The notes beneath the pieces were generated by a model. The model made no database searches. It worked only from the letters and a program-made list of their open reading frames with translations, and was not told the origin of the DNA. From contig OZ023207.1 in assembly GCA_963995525.1 (NCBI GenBank), forward strand, positions 27,488,276 to 27,552,275: a DNA stretch of 64,000 bases. The letters are read 5' to 3'. This document shows, one piece after another, positions 41,303 through 56,187 of the stretch (positions are counted from its first letter, which is position 1; each line of letters opens with the position of its first letter). A program made the translations under genes and the position numbers. The stretch is from Escarpia spicata (lineage: Eukaryota; Annelida; Polychaeta; Sabellida; Siboglinidae).

Positions 41303-41903
41303 AACAGTTTTGTTGACAGTATTACCGAAACGGACATATGTAAACGCAATACCCATTGAAGTTTAACGATTTTGACCGCTCAGACGCTGAGATTTTAGAA
41401 CTACTTAAAATTCCCTTAGAACACAACGACTTTTTATTCAGATCAAACTGGTACCTTCAAAGTTTCGGCATTGCAATGGGGAAACGATTTGCCCCCAACA
41501 CTGCCAATCTTTTTAAGGCTGAGTGGGAGAAACACATACCAAGGAAACGCAACAAATTACCATTAATCTATGTACGATACTTGGACGAAATCTTTGGAAT
41601 CTGGACACATGGGAATGATGAATTCCGAGTTTTTTTTGACACAAAATAGCCATCACAATTGCGTAAATTGAACGTAAGTTACGAGTAAACACTCAATAGA
41701 TTTCTTGTACATTACGAATTTTAAAGACGAACGCTTTATATCGACGGGACATCCTGACAGCAAGGTTTACTTTAAACCAACAGATACACATCAACTACTA
41801 CAAAGCCTCGTTCCATCCGAAACATACCTTCTTTGCTATCCTCAAGTCGCAATTATTTCGATTTCACAGGATTGTCAACAATAAATCAGATTTTGAGGAA
41901 GCA
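41303..41903 (+). pseudogene. PLE RT fragment, U14
   Basis: YLDE form. Leu94 of the central frame is Phe (ttttttttgac), shared with U15. cattacgaa and tttatatcg occur in the third segment. Confidence 0.83.
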
Positions 41904-41977
41904 TACATGCATACATGCATGCATGCATACACACAAATACACACACACACAAACACACACACACACACACACACACT

Positions 41978-42066
<89 letters not shown>

Positions 42067-42093
42067 TACACTCACATTCATACATGCATACAC

Positions 42094-42145
<52 letters not shown>

Positions 42146-42223
42146 GCACGCACGCACGCACGCACGCACACATACACACACACTTGCAATCATACATACG
42201 TACATGCATGCACACTTGCATAA
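41904..42223. repeat. Compound microsatellite, U14 (320 bp, shortest)
   Basis: The ACGTACACCC and CCCATACA spacers are absent, leaving one merged CA tract after a modified cttaacac spacer. Followed by a long TA tract. Confidence 0.95.
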
Positions 42224-43584
42224 CAGTGAGAGTTTCAGTTGAGGAGTCATTTATATTGAGCTGGAAATTCTGTCGCCTCTAGCGAGCCTGATATCGAGGA
42301 AAAACGTTACCATTGATTGAAACTCAACGCAACGCACAGTACGATATATGTACCTTGTGGAACAGCTGCAATATTAATTTATCTGACTCGGAATGAAACG
42401 TGGTTTAAGGTATGGTTTTAAGATATGCATTTTTGTTAATATTCCATGGGCAAAAGCCGTTAACTGCACGCCCCTGGGGCTCACAAAAACCTCCATCTGC
42501 AACACCCCTTGTAGAAATATTGGGGGCAAGACATAACTATCCAGCCCCCGGTATCGACTTTTGCTTTTCTGCTTTGTTCATCATTTAGCGTGTCTGGGGC
42601 AGCTTTTCTAACCTGGTGGAGCCGATCTCTCTCAAGGCGGCTATTTTACTCATAGCTGGAACATGATTTGTGGGGGTCGGGACATGTCCACACACTCGTG
42701 GACCCTGCACCCGCACATATTGGGCTGATGCTACTCCGCCAAGTTTTTTCGTAGCTGGACCACTAGATCCCATGCAGGTTTGGCCTGGGGCCGCAAGGTG
42801 TCTAGTTACCATATGGTATCCAAAGAGGCACTGTATGAGTCTAGATTGAGGAGAGGCTATATACCAGAAGGAAACACTTACGCACTCGGCTGTCTTTTCA
42901 CCTGAGATGAGGCTATCTGGCGGCTGAAGCTGAAAGCGGGACACCAGAAACAAGCTGCTAACCACTACCCTACGTTACAGCACTAGGCGCACCACCTAAC
43001 CCCTGTGACAGAATTACACAACACGCCAATGTCCAATCACAGTCGATATACGGTGGTGTTTACGTCCACCTCGGCAGCCGCACTTGGTAGGAAATATCGC
43101 TGCAATGCCGATTTCACGTTACATTGTCCACGTACTTGCGTGAATTTTTAGAATGTCTGCCTTGGACCAGTTGACAAATAGTGTAGATGTAGACGGCGTT
43201 GTCATAATCTGTCATGTTGAGCCACTTGACAGTGTCACTGAAGCGTGACGGCCGATCTGCTGGCTCGTTGGGTACGTCACTGTTTCTGGTTGTCGTCAAG
43301 CTTGACTGATCACCAGTTCAGCAATGCAATGTCATAAAACTATTAAAACAGGCGCAACCACGTGACGTTAATTTATTGGAATGTATGTGAAAAACTTCCT
43401 TTGTTTCCAGTTTTCTTCATTAACTCAGTAGTAAATTATTGTATGTCTAAATAGTCTCGTATATCAATAGTATATTAATGTATCGGATGGATTTGTGTAC
43501 AGTTTTGTCTAAATACTCTCCTACATCAATAGTATATTAATGTAGTGGATTAACTTTTTTTCCAGTTTTGGAAACAATTATTCG

Positions 43585-43818
43585 TCGAAGTGGGCTGGGC
43601 ATGTGTAGTGAATGGAAGGAGAACGGCTGGCAAATAAATCAGATGCCTGGAGAATGGAGCGGAAATAAAGGCGAGGAAGATCTAGACTGCAATGGAAGGG
43701 CTGTGTAAAGAGAGACTTGGAAGGATTTGCACAACAGTGTACAACGAGAGCGAAGATTGAGGGGAATGAAGACAGTTGGTGGAGAGAGCAGTGCAAGATA
43801 AGTGAAAGAAAAGAATAA
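43585..43818 (+). pseudogene. LINE C-terminal tail, U14
   Basis: Common form. Confidence 0.6.
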
Positions 43819-44375
43819 TAAAAACGTATAACTGAAATCATGAAACGGAATCCAGGCCAGCATTAGCCCTGACAACAGGGAAACAAGAGTATTACAACCA
43901 TAACTATTAAACATGCTATTGTGATTGTTTTAGGGTCCTTACGCCAACATTTTGCAATTTTATCAATTAAATTAATTAATACGACGGACAACTATATATG
44001 TCTTAAATATATTATTGTATGCAAATGATAGAGACGGTTGCCTTATAATCACGGTTTGAGAGACAAAATAAATGATATTTATTAATTGTCTCCTTTTTTA
44101 TATCGGTCCCCTAAGTGGCAGTACACTCGCATACACGAGAATATTAAAAACACATATACATATTTTGTTTATTACGCATTGCATGCGAACCACAGGAAAC
44201 ACGAAACGTTCACGACTAGTGACGCAATTACTGATATTTAATATCCATCACTTTGTGTATGTGATGGAACGCCCAGTATGACTATTCAACTGATGCTCTA
44301 AGTAATGTGGTTGTGTCTGGTAGAGTTTAGTAACCAATTGTTACATCTACATCAAAATATTCGCGATCAACACAA

Positions 44376-44976
44376 AACAGTTTTGTTGACAGTATTACCG
44401 AAACGGACATATGTAAACGCAATACCCATTGAAGTTTAACGATTTTGACCGCTCAGACGCTGAGATTTTAGAACTACTTAAAATTCCCTTAGAACACAAC
44501 GACTTTTTATTCAGATCAAACTGGTACCTTCAAAGTTTCGGCATTGCAATGGGGAAACGATTTGCCCCCAACACTGCCAATCTTTTTAAGGCTGAGTGGG
44601 AGAAACACATACCAAGGAAACGCAACAAATTACCATTAATCTATGTACGATACTTGGACGAAATCTTTGGAATCTGGACACATGGGAATGATGAATTCCG
44701 AGTTTTTTTTGACACAAAATAGCCATCACAATTGCGTAAATTGAACGTAAGTTACGAGTAAACACTCAATAGATTTCTTGTACATTACGAATTTTAAAGA
44801 CGAACGCTTTATTTCGACGGGACATCCTGACAGCAAGGTTTACTTTAAACCAACAGATACACATCAACTACTACAAAGCCTCGTTCCATCGGAAACATAC
44901 CTTCTTTGCTATCCTCAAGTCGCAATTATTTCGATTTCACAGGATTGTCAACAATAAATCAGATTTTGAGGAAGCA
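44376..44976 (+). pseudogene. PLE RT fragment, U15
   Basis: YLDE form with Leu94Phe and cattacgaa as in U14. Confidence 0.83.
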
Positions 44977-45049
44977 TACATGCATACATGCATGCATGCA
45001 TACACACAAATACACACACACACAAACACACACACACACACACACACTT

Positions 45050-45120
<71 letters not shown>

Positions 45121-45164
45121 AACATACACGTACACCCATTCACACACCCATACACCCATACACC

Positions 45165-45238
<74 letters not shown>

Positions 45239-45265
45239 TACACTCACATTCATACATGCATACAC

Positions 45266-45311
<46 letters not shown>

Positions 45312-45385
45312 GCACGCACGCACGCACGCACACATACACACACACTTGCAATCATACATACGTACATGCATGCACACTTGCATAA
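44977..45385. repeat. Compound microsatellite, U15 (409 bp)
   Basis: Retains the spacers missing in its twin U14 and shares with it gcacacata at the end of the GCAC tract. Confidence 0.95.
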
Positions 45386-46746
45386 CAGTGAGAGTTTCAG
45401 TTGAGGAGTCATTTATATTGAGCTTGAAATTCTGTCGCCTCTAGCGAGCCTGATATCGAGGAAAAACGTTACCATTGATTGAAACTCAACGCAACGCACA
45501 GTACGATATATGTACCTTGTGGAACAGCTGCAATATTAATTTATCTGACTCGGAATGAAACGTGGTTTAAGGTATGGTTTTAAGATATGCATTTTTGTTA
45601 ATATTCCATGGGCAAAAGCCGTTAACTGCACGCCCCTGGGGCTCACAAAAACCTCCATCTGCAACACCCCTTGTAGAAATATTGGGGGCAAGACATAACT
45701 ATCCAGCCCCCGGTATCGACTTTTGCTTTTCTGCTTTGTTCATCATTTAGCGTGTCTGGGGCAGCTTTTCTAACCTGGTGGAGCCGATCTCTCTCAAGGC
45801 GGCTATTTTACTCATAGCTGGAACATGATTTGTGGGGGTCGGGACATGTCCACACACTCGTGGACCCTGCACCCGCACATATTGGGCTGATGCTACTCCG
45901 CCAAGTTTTTTCGTAGCTGGACCACTAGATCCCATGCAGGTTTGGCCTGGGGCCGCAAGGTGTCTAGTTACCATATGGTATCCAAAGAGGCATTGTATGA
46001 GTCTAGATTGAGGAGAGGCTATATACCAGAAGGAAACACTTACGCACTCGGCTGTCTTTTCACCTGAGATGAGGCTATCTGGCGGCTGAAGCTGAAAGCG
46101 GGACACCAGAAACAAGCTGCTAACCACTACCCTACGTTACAGCACTAGGCGCACCACCTAACCCCTGTGACAGAATTACACAACACGCCAATGTCCAATC
46201 ACAGTCGATATACGGTGGTGTTTACGTCCACCTCGGCAGCCGCACTTGGTAGGAAATATCGCTGCAATGCCGATTTCACGTTACATTGTCCACGTACTTG
46301 CGTGAATTTTTAGAATGTCTGCCTTGGACCAGTTGACAAATAGTGTAGATGTAGACGGCGTTGTCATAATCTGTCATGTTGAGCCACTTGACAGTGTCAC
46401 TGAAGCGTGACGGCCGATCTGCTGGCTCGTTGGGTACGTCACTGTTTCTGGTTGTCGTCAAGCTTGACTGATCACCAGTTCAGCAATGCAATGTCATAAA
46501 ACTATTAAAACAGGCGCAACCACGTGACGTTAATTTATTGGAATGTATGTGAAAAACTTCCTTTGTTTCCAGTTTTCTTCATTAACTCAGTAGTAAATTA
46601 TTGTATGTCTAAATAGTCTCGTATATCAATAGTATATTAATGTATCGGATGGATTTTTGTACAGTTTTGTCTAAATACTCTCCTACATCAATAGTATATT
46701 AATGTAGTGGATTAACTTTTTTTCCAGTTTTGGAAACAATTATTCG

Positions 46747-46980
46747 TCGAAGTGGGCTGGGCATGTGTAGTGAATGGAAGGAGAACGGCTGGCAAATAAA
46801 TCAGATGCCTGGAGAATGGAGCGGAAATAAAGGCGAGGAAGATCTAGACTGCAATGGAAGGGCTGTGTAAAGAGAGACTTGGAAGGATTTGCACAACAGT
46901 GTACAACGAGAGCGAAGATTGAGGGGAATGAAGACAGTTGGTGGAGAGAGCAGTGCAAGATAAGTGAAAGAAAAGAATAA
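46747..46980 (+). pseudogene. LINE C-terminal tail, U15
   Basis: Common form. Confidence 0.6.
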
Positions 46981-47537
46981 TAAAAACGTATAACTGAAAT
47001 CATGAAACGGAATCCAGGCCAGCATTAGCCCTGACAACAGGGAAACAAGAGTATTACAACCATAACTATTAAACATGCTATTGTGATTGTTTTAGGGTCC
47101 TTACGCCAACATTTTGCAATTTTATCAATTAAATTAATTAATACGACGGACAACTATATATGTCTTAAATATATTATTGTATGCAAATGATAGAGACGGT
47201 TGCCTTATAATCACGGTTTGAGAGACAAAATAAATGATATTTATTAATTGTCTCCTTTTTTATATCGGTCCCCTAAGTGGCAGTACACTCGCATACACGA
47301 GAATATTAAAAACACATATACATATTTTGTTTATTACGCATTGCATGCGAACCACAGGAAACACGAAACGTTCACGACTAGTGACGCAATTACTGATATT
47401 TAATATCCATCACTTTGTGTATGTGATGGAACGCCCAGTATGACTATTCAACTGATGCTCTAAGTAATGTGGTTGTGTCTGGTAGAGTTTAGTAACCAAT
47501 TGTTACATCTACATCAAAATATTCGCGATCAACACAA

Positions 47538-48138
47538 AACAGTTTTGTTGACAGTATTACCGAAACGGACATATGTAAACGCAATACCCTTTGAAGTTTA
47601 ACGATTTTGACCGCTCAGACGCTGATATTTTAGAACTACTTAAAATTCCCTTAGAACACAACGACTTTTTATTCAGATCAAACTGGTACCTTCAAAGTTT
47701 CGGCATTGCAATGGGGAAACGATTTGCCCCCAACACTGCCAATCTTTTTAAGGCTGAGTGGGAGAAACACATACCAAGGAAACGCAACAAATTACCATTA
47801 ATCTATGTACGATACTTGGACGAAATCTTTGGAATCTGGACACATGGGAATGATGAATTCCGAGTTTTCTTGGACACAAAATAGCCATCACAATTGCGTA
47901 AATTGAACGTAAGTTACGAGTAAACACTCAATAGATTTCTTGTACACTACGAATTTTAAAGACGAACGCTTTATTTCGACGGGACATCCTGACAGCAAGG
48001 TTTACTTTAAACCAACAGATACACATCAACTACTACAAAGCCTCGTTCCATCCGAAACATACCTTCTTTGCTATCCTCAAGTCGCAATTATTTCGATTTC
48101 ACAGGATTGTCAACAATAAATCAGATTTTGAGGAAGCA
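47538..48138 (+). pseudogene. PLE RT fragment, U16
   Basis: YLDE form. Glu12 of the central frame is Asp (gatatt), a state limited to U16-U19. Confidence 0.83.
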
Positions 48139-48173
48139 TACATGCATACATGCATGCATGCATACACACAAAT

Positions 48174-48204
<31 letters not shown>

Positions 48205-48292
48205 CTTAAACACACACATACACACACACACACACATACAAACATACACGTACACCCATTCACACACCCATACACCCATACACCCATACACC

Positions 48293-48362
<70 letters not shown>

Positions 48363-48425
48363 AACACACACACACACACACACACACATACATACATACA
48401 CTCACATTCATACATGCATACACAC

Positions 48426-48494
<69 letters not shown>

Positions 48495-48545
48495 TACACA
48501 CACACTTGCAATCATACATACGTACATGCATGCACACTTGCATAA
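48139..48545. repeat. Compound microsatellite, U16 (407 bp)
   Basis: Main CA tract interrupted by acaaacaaac, shared with U17. Confidence 0.95.
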
Positions 48546-49906
48546 CAGTGAGAGTTTCAGTTGAGGAGTCATTTATATTGAGCTGGAAATTCTGTCGCCT
48601 CTAGCGAGCCTGATATCGAGGAAAAACGTTACCATTGATTGAAACTCAACGCAACGCACAATACGATATATGTACCTTGTGGAACAGCTGCAATATTAAT
48701 TTCTCTGACTCGGAATGAAACGTGGTTTAAGGTATGGTTTTAAGATATGCATTTTTGTTAATATTCCATGGGCAAAAACCGTTAACTGCACGCCCCTGGG
48801 GCTCACAAAAACCTCCATCTGCAACACCCCTTTTAGAAATATTGGGGGCAAGACATAACTATCCAGCCCCCGGTATCGACTTTCGCTTTTCTGCTTTGTT
48901 CATCATTTAGCGTGTCTGGGGCAGATTTTCTAACCTGGTGGAGCCGATCTCTCTCAAGGCGGCTATTTTACTCATAGCTGGAACATGATTTGTGGGGGTC
49001 GGGACATGTCCACACACTCGTGGACCCTGCACCCGCACATATTGGGCTGATGCTACTCCGCCAAGTTTTTTCGTAGCTGGACCACTAGATCCCAAGCAGG
49101 TTTGGCCTGGGGCCGCAAGGTGTCTAGTTACCATATGGTATCCAAAGAGGCACTGTATGAGTCTAGATTGAGGAGAGGCTATATACCAGAAGGAAACACT
49201 TACGCACTCGGCTGTCTTTTCACCTGAGATGAGGCTATCTGGCGGCTGAAGCTGAAAGCGGGACACCAGAAACAAGCTGTTAACCACTACCCTACATTAC
49301 AGCACTAGGCGCACCACCTAACCCCTGTGACAGAATTACACAACACGCCAATGTCCAATCACAGTCGATATACGGTGCTGTTTACGTCCACCTCGGCAGC
49401 CGCACTTGGTAGGAAATATCGCTGCAATGCCGATTTCACGTTACATTGTCCACGTACTTGCGTGAATTTTTAGAATGTCTGCCTTGGACCAGTTGACAAA
49501 TAGTGTAGATGTAGACGGCGTTGTCATAATCTGTCATGTTGAGCCACTTGACAGTGTCACTGAAGCGTGACGGCCGATCTGCCGGCTCGTTGGGTACGTC
49601 ACTGTTTCTGGTTGTCGTCAAGCTTGACTGATCACCAGTTCAGCAATGCAATGTCATAAAACTATTAAAACAGGCGCAACCACGTGACGTTAATTTATTG
49701 GAATGTATGTGAAAAACTTCCTTTGTTTCCAGTTTTCTTCATTAACTCAGTAGTAAATTATTGTATGTCTAAATAGTCTCGTATATCAATAGTATATTAA
49801 TGTATCGGATGGATTTTTGTACAGTTTTGTCTAAATACTCTCCTACATCAATAGTATATTAATGTAGTGGATTAACTTTTTTTCCAGTTTTGGAAACAAT
49901 TATTCG

Positions 49907-50140
49907 TCGAAGTGGGCTGGGCATGTGTAGTGAATGGAAGGAGAACGGCTGGCAAATAAATCAGATGCCTGGAGAATGGAGCGGAAATAAAGGCGAGGAA
50001 GATCTAGACTGCAATGGAAGGGCTGTGTAAAGAGAGACTTGGAAGGATTTGCACAACAGTGTACAACGAGAGCGAAGATTGAGGGGAATGAAGACAGTTG
50101 GTGGAGAGAGCAGTGCAAGATAAGTGAAAGAAAAGAATAA
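49907..50140 (+). pseudogene. LINE C-terminal tail, U16
   Basis: Common form. Confidence 0.6.
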
Positions 50141-50697
50141 TAAAAACGTATAACTGAAATCATGAAACGGAATCCAGGCCAGCATTAGCCCTGACAACAG
50201 GGAAACAAGAGTATTACAACCATAACTATTAAACATGCTATTGTGATTGTTTTAGGGTCCTTACGCCAACATTTTGCAATTTTATCAATTAAATTAATTA
50301 ATACGACGGACAACTATATATGTCTTAAATATATTATTGTATGCAAATGATAGAGACGGTTGCCTTATAATCACGGTTTGAGAGACAAAATAAATGATAT
50401 TTATTAATTGTCTCCTTTTTTATATCGGTCCCCTAAGTGGCAGTACACTCGCATACACGAGAATATTAAAAACACATATACATATTTTGTTTATTACGCA
50501 TTGCATGCGAACCACAGGAAACACGAAACGTTCACGACTAGTGACGCAATTACTGATATTTAATATCCATCACTTTGTGTATGTGATGGAACGCCCAGTA
50601 TGACTATTCAACTGATGCTCTAAGTAATGTGGTTGTGTCTGGTAGAGTTTAGTAACCAATTGTTACATCTACATCAAAATATTCGCGATCAACACAA

Positions 50698-51298
50698 AAC
50701 AGTTTTGTTGACAGTATTACCGAAACGGACATATGTAAACGCAATACCCTTTGAAGTTTAACGATTTTGACCGCTCAGACGCTGATATTTTAGAACTACT
50801 TAAAATTCCCTTAGAACACAACGACTTTTTATTCAGATCAAACTGGTACCTTCAAAGTTTCGGCATTGCAATGGGGAAACGATTTGCCCCCAACACTGCC
50901 AATCTTTTTAAGGCTGAGTGGGAGAAACACATACCAAGGAAACGCAACAAATTACCATTAATCTATGTACGATACTTGGACGAAATCTTTGGAATCTGGA
51001 CACATGGGAATGATGAATTCCGAGTTTTCTTGGACACAAAATAGCCATCACAATTGCGTAAATTGAACGTAAGTTACGAGTAAACACTCAATAGATTTCT
51101 TGTACACTACGAATTTTAAAGACGAACGCTTTATTTCGACGGGACATCCTGACAGCAAGGTTTACTTTAAACCAACAGATACACATCAACTACTACAAAG
51201 CCTCGTTCCATCCGAAACATACCTTCTTTGCTATCCTCAAGTCGCAATTATTTCGATTTCACAGGATTGTCAACAATAAATCAGATTTTGAGGAAGCA
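50698..51298 (+). pseudogene. PLE RT fragment, U17
   Basis: YLDE form with Glu12Asp. Confidence 0.83.
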
Positions 51299-51333
51299 TA
51301 CATGCATACATGCATGCATGCATACACACAAAT

Positions 51334-51364
<31 letters not shown>

Positions 51365-51452
51365 CTTAAACACACACATACACACACACACACACATACA
51401 AACATACACGTACACCCATTCACACACCCATACACCCATACACCCATACACC

Positions 51453-51530
<78 letters not shown>

Positions 51531-51531
51531 A

Positions 51532-51562
<31 letters not shown>

Positions 51563-51595
51563 TACATACACTCACATTCATACATGCATACACAC

Positions 51596-51631
<36 letters not shown>

Positions 51632-51713
51632 CCACGCACGCACGCACGCACGCACGCACGCATACACACACACTTGCAATCATACATACGTACATGCATG
51701 CACACTTGCATAA
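51299..51713. repeat. Compound microsatellite, U17 (415 bp)
   Basis: As U16, with a private tatatccacg at the TA/GCAC junction. Confidence 0.95.
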
Positions 51714-53074
51714 CAGTGAGAGTTTCAGTTGAGGAGTCATTTATATTGAGCTGGAAATTCTGTCGCCTCTAGCGAGCCTGATATCGAGGAAAAACGTTAC
51801 CATTGATTGAAACTCAACGCAACGCACAATACGATATATGTACCTTGTGGAACAGCTGCAATATTAATTTCTCTGACTCGGAATGAAACGTGGTTTAAGG
51901 TATGGTTTTAAGATATGCATTTTTGTTAATATTCCATGGGCAAAAACCGTTAACTGCACGCCCCTGGGGCTCACAAAAACCTCCATCTGCAACACCCCTT
52001 TTAGAAATATTGGGGGCAAGACATAACTATCCAGCCCCCGGTATCGACTTTCGCTTTTCTGCTTTGTTCATCATTTAGCGTGTCTGGGGCAGATTTTCTA
52101 ACCTGGTGGAGCCGATCTCTCTCAAGGCGGCTATTTTACTCATAGCTGGAACATGATTTGTGGGGGTCGGGACATGTCCACACACTCGTGGACCCTGCAC
52201 CCGCACATATTGGGCTGATGCTACTCCGCCAAGTTTTTTCGTAGCTGGACCACTAGATCCCATGCAGGTTTGGCCTGGGGCCGCAAGGTGTCTAGTTACC
52301 ATATGGTATCCAAAGAGGCACTGTATGAGTCTAGATTGAGGAGAGGCTATATACCAGAAGGAAACACTTACGCACTCGGCTGTCTTTTCACCTGAGATGA
52401 GGCTATCTGGCGGCTGAAGCTGAAAGCGGGACACCAGAAACAAGCTGCTAACCACTACCCTACGTTACAGCACTAGGCGCACCACCTAACCCCTGTGACA
52501 GAATTACACAACACGCCAATGTCCAATCACAGTCGATATACGGTGCTGTTTACGTCCACCTCGGCAGCCGCACTTGGTAGGAAATATCGCTGCAATGCCG
52601 ATTTCACGTTACATTGTCCACGTACTTGCGTGAATTTTTAGAATGTCTGCCTTGGACCAGTTGACAAATAGTGTAGATGTAGACGGCGTTGTCATAATCT
52701 GTCATGTTGAGCCACTTGACAGTGTCACTGAAGCGTGACGGCCGATCTGCCGGCTCGTTGGGTACGTCACTGTTTCTGGTTGTCGTCAAGCTTGACTGAT
52801 CACCAGTTCAGCAATGCAATGTCATAAAACTATTAAAACAGGCGCAACCACGTGACGTTAATTTATTGGAATGTATGTGAAAAACTTCCTTTGTTTCCAG
52901 TTTTCTTCATTAACTCAGTAGTAAATTATTGTATGTCTAAATAGTCTCGTATATCAATAGTATATTAATGTATCGGATGGATTTTTGTCCAGTTTTGTCT
53001 AAATACTCTCCTACATCAATAGTATATTAATGTAGTGGATTAACTTTTTTTCCAGTTTTGGAAACAATTATTCG

Positions 53075-53308
53075 TCGAAGTGGGCTGGGCATGTGTAGTG
53101 AATGGAAGGAGAACGGCTGGCAAATAAATCAGATGCCTGGAGAATGGAGCGGAAATAAAGGCGAGGAAGATCTAGACTGCAATGGAAGGGCTGTGTAAAG
53201 AGAGACTTGGAAGGATTTGCACAACAGTGTACAACGAGAGCGAAGATTGAGGGGAATGAAGACAGTTGGTGGAGAGAGCAGTGCAAGATAAGTGAAAGAA
53301 AAGAATAA
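53075..53308 (+). pseudogene. LINE C-terminal tail, U17
   Basis: Common form. Confidence 0.6.
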
Positions 53309-53865
53309 TAAAAACGTATAACTGAAATCATGAAACGGAATCCAGGCCAGCATTAGCCCTGACAACAGGGAAACAAGAGTATTACAACCATAACTATGAA
53401 ACATGCTATTGTGATTGTTTTAGGGTCCTTACGCCAACATTTTGCAATTTTATCAATTAAATTAATTAATACGACGGACAACTATATATGTCTTAAATAT
53501 ATTATTGTATGCAAATGATAGAGACGGTTGCCTTATAATCACGGTTTGAGAGACAAAATAAATGATATTTATTAATTGTCTCCTTTTTTATATCGGTCCC
53601 CTAAGTGGCAGTACACTCGCATACACGAGAATATTAAAAACACATATACATATTTTGTTTATTACGCATTGCATGCGAACCACAGGAAACACGAAACGTT
53701 CACGACTAGTGACGCAATTACTGATATTTAATATCCATCACTTTGTGTATGTGATGGAACGCCCAGTATGACTATTCAACTGATGCTCTAAGTAATGTGG
53801 TTGTGTCTGGTAGAGTTTAGTAACCAATTGTTACATCTACATCAAAATATTCGCGATCAACACAA

Positions 53866-54466
53866 AACAGTTTTGTTGACAGTATTACCGAAACGGACAT
53901 ATGTAAACGCAATACCCTTTGAAGTTTAACGATTTTGACCGCTCAGACGCTGATATTTTAGAACTACTTAAAATTCCCTTAGAACACAACGACTTTGTAT
54001 TCAGATCAAACTGGTACCTTCAAAGTTTCGGCATTGCAATGGGGAAACGATTTGCCCCCAACACTGCCAATCTTTTTAAGGCTGAGTGGGAGAAACACAT
54101 ACCAAGGAAACGCAACAAATTACCATTAATCTATGTACGATACTTGGACGAAATCTTTGGAATCTGGACACATGGGAATGATGAATTCCGAGTTTTCTTG
54201 GACACAAAATAGCCATCACAATTGCGTAAATTGAACGTAAGTTACGAGTAAACACTCAATAGATTTCTTGTACACTACGAATTTTAAAGACGAACGCTTT
54301 ATTTCGACGGGACATCCTGACAGCAAGGTTTACTTTAAACCAACAGATACACATCAACTACTACAAAGCCTCGTTCCATCCGAAACATACCTTCTTTGCT
54401 ATCCTCAAGTCGCAATTATTTCGATTTCACAGGATTGTCAACAATAAATCAGATTTTGAGGAAGCA
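53866..54466 (+). pseudogene. PLE RT fragment, U18
   Basis: YLDE form with Glu12Asp and a private Leu27Val. Confidence 0.83.
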
Positions 54467-54501
54467 TACATGCATACATGCATGCATGCATACACACAAA
54501 T

Positions 54502-54532
<31 letters not shown>

Positions 54533-54614
54533 CTTAAACACACACATACATACACACACACACACATACAAACATACACGTACACCCATTCACACACCCA
54601 TACACCCATACACC

Positions 54615-54664
<50 letters not shown>

Positions 54665-54711
54665 CACACACACATACATACATACACTCACATTCATACA
54701 TGCACACACAC

Positions 54712-54749
<38 letters not shown>

Positions 54750-54827
54750 GCACGCACGCACGCACGCACGCACGCATACACACACACTTGCAATCATACA
54801 TACGTACATGCATGCACACTTGCATAA
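54467..54827. repeat. Compound microsatellite, U18 (361 bp)
   Basis: Shortened main CA tract. Private tgcacacaca in the CATACATA block. Confidence 0.95.
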
Positions 54828-56187
54828 CAGTGAGAGTTTCAGTTGAGGAGTCATTTATATTGAGCTGGAAATTCTGTCGCCTCTAGCGAGCCTGATATCG
54901 AGGAAAAACGTTACCATTGATTGAAACTCAACGCAACGCACAATACGATATATGTACCTTGTGGAACAGCTGCAATATTAATTTCTCTGACTCGGAATGA
55001 AACGTGGTTTAAGGTATGGTTTTAAGATATGCATTTTTTTAATATTCCATGGGCAAAAACCGTTAACTGCACGCCCCTGGGGCTCACAAAAACCTCCATC
55101 TGCAACACCCCTTGTAGAAATATTGGGGGCAAGACATAACTATCCAGCCCCCGGTATCGACTTTCGCTTTTCTGCTTTGTTCATCATTTAGCGTGTCTGG
55201 GGCAGATTTTCTAACCTGGTGGAGCCGATCTCTCTCAAGGCGGCTATTTTACTCATAGCTGGAACATGATTTGTGGGGGTCGGGACATGTCCACACACTC
55301 GTGGACCCTGCACCCGCACATATTGGGCTGATGCTACTCCGCCAAGTTTTTTCGTAGCTGGACCACTAGATCCCAAGCAGGTTTGGCCTGGGGCCGCAAG
55401 GTGTCTAGTTACCATATGGTATCCAAAGAGGCACTGTATGAGTCTAGATTGAGGAGAGGCTATATACCAGAAGGAAACACTTACGCACTCGGCTGTCTTT
55501 TCACCTGAGATGAGGCTATCTGGCGGCTGAAGCTGAAAGCGGGACACCAGAAACAAGCTGTTAACCACTACCCTACATTACAGCACTAGGCGCACCACCT
55601 AACCCCTGTGACAGAATTACACAACACGCCAATGTCCAATCACAGTCGATATACGGTGCTGTTTACGTCCACCTCGGCAGCCGCACTTGGTAGGAAATAT
55701 CGCTGCAATGCCGATTTCACGTTACATTGTCCACGTACTTGCGTGAATTTTTAGAATGTCTGCCTTGGACCAGTTGACAAATAGTGTAGATGTAGACGGC
55801 GTTGTCATAATCTGTCATGTTGAGCCACTTGACAGTGTCACTGAAGCGTGACGGCCGATCTGCCGGCTCGTTGGGTACGTCACTGTTTCTGGTTGTCGTC
55901 AAGCTTGACTGATCACCAGTTCAGCAATGCAATGTCATAAAACTATTAAAACAGGCGCAACCACGTGACGTTAATTTATTGGAATGTATGTGAAAAACTT
56001 CCTTTGTTTCCAGTTTTCTTCATTAACTCAGTAGTAAATTATTGTATGTCTAAATAGTCTCGTATATCAATAGTATATTAATGTATCGGATGGATTTTTG
56101 TCCAGTTTTGTCTAAATACTCTCCTACATCAATAGTATATTAATGTAGTGGATTAACTTTTTTTCCAATTTTGGAAACAATTATTCG

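Larger units (their letters stand above)
41157..44229. repeat. Array unit U14 (3073 bp), shortest unit
   Basis: Shortest copy, because the ACGTACACCC spacer block is missing from its microsatellite. Shares with U15 alone ttttttttgac in the RT frame, caaaagccg, cagcttttc, ggtggtgtt and gctggctcg. Private change tgatgatct near 41219. The 61-codon minus frame is 43114-43299. Confidence 0.95.
44230..47391. repeat. Array unit U15 (3162 bp)
   Basis: Near twin of U14 in the core but with a full-length microsatellite. Private changes are gcttgaaat near 45422 and ggcattgta near 45989. The 61-codon minus frame is 46276-46461. Confidence 0.95.
47392..50551. repeat. Array unit U16 (3160 bp)
   Basis: First of four units with gctgatatt in the RT frame. 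Shares ccttttaga with U17, but ccaagcagg, gctgttaac and ctacattac with U18, so it is a mosaic of its neighbours. The 61-codon minus frame is 49436-49621. Confidence 0.95.
50552..53719. repeat. Array unit U17 (3168 bp)
   Basis: Shares ccttttaga with U16 but has the common ccatgcagg state. Private changes are tatatccacg at the TA/GCAC junction (near 51627) and aactatgaaac near 53392. The 61-codon minus frame is 52604-52789. Confidence 0.95.
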
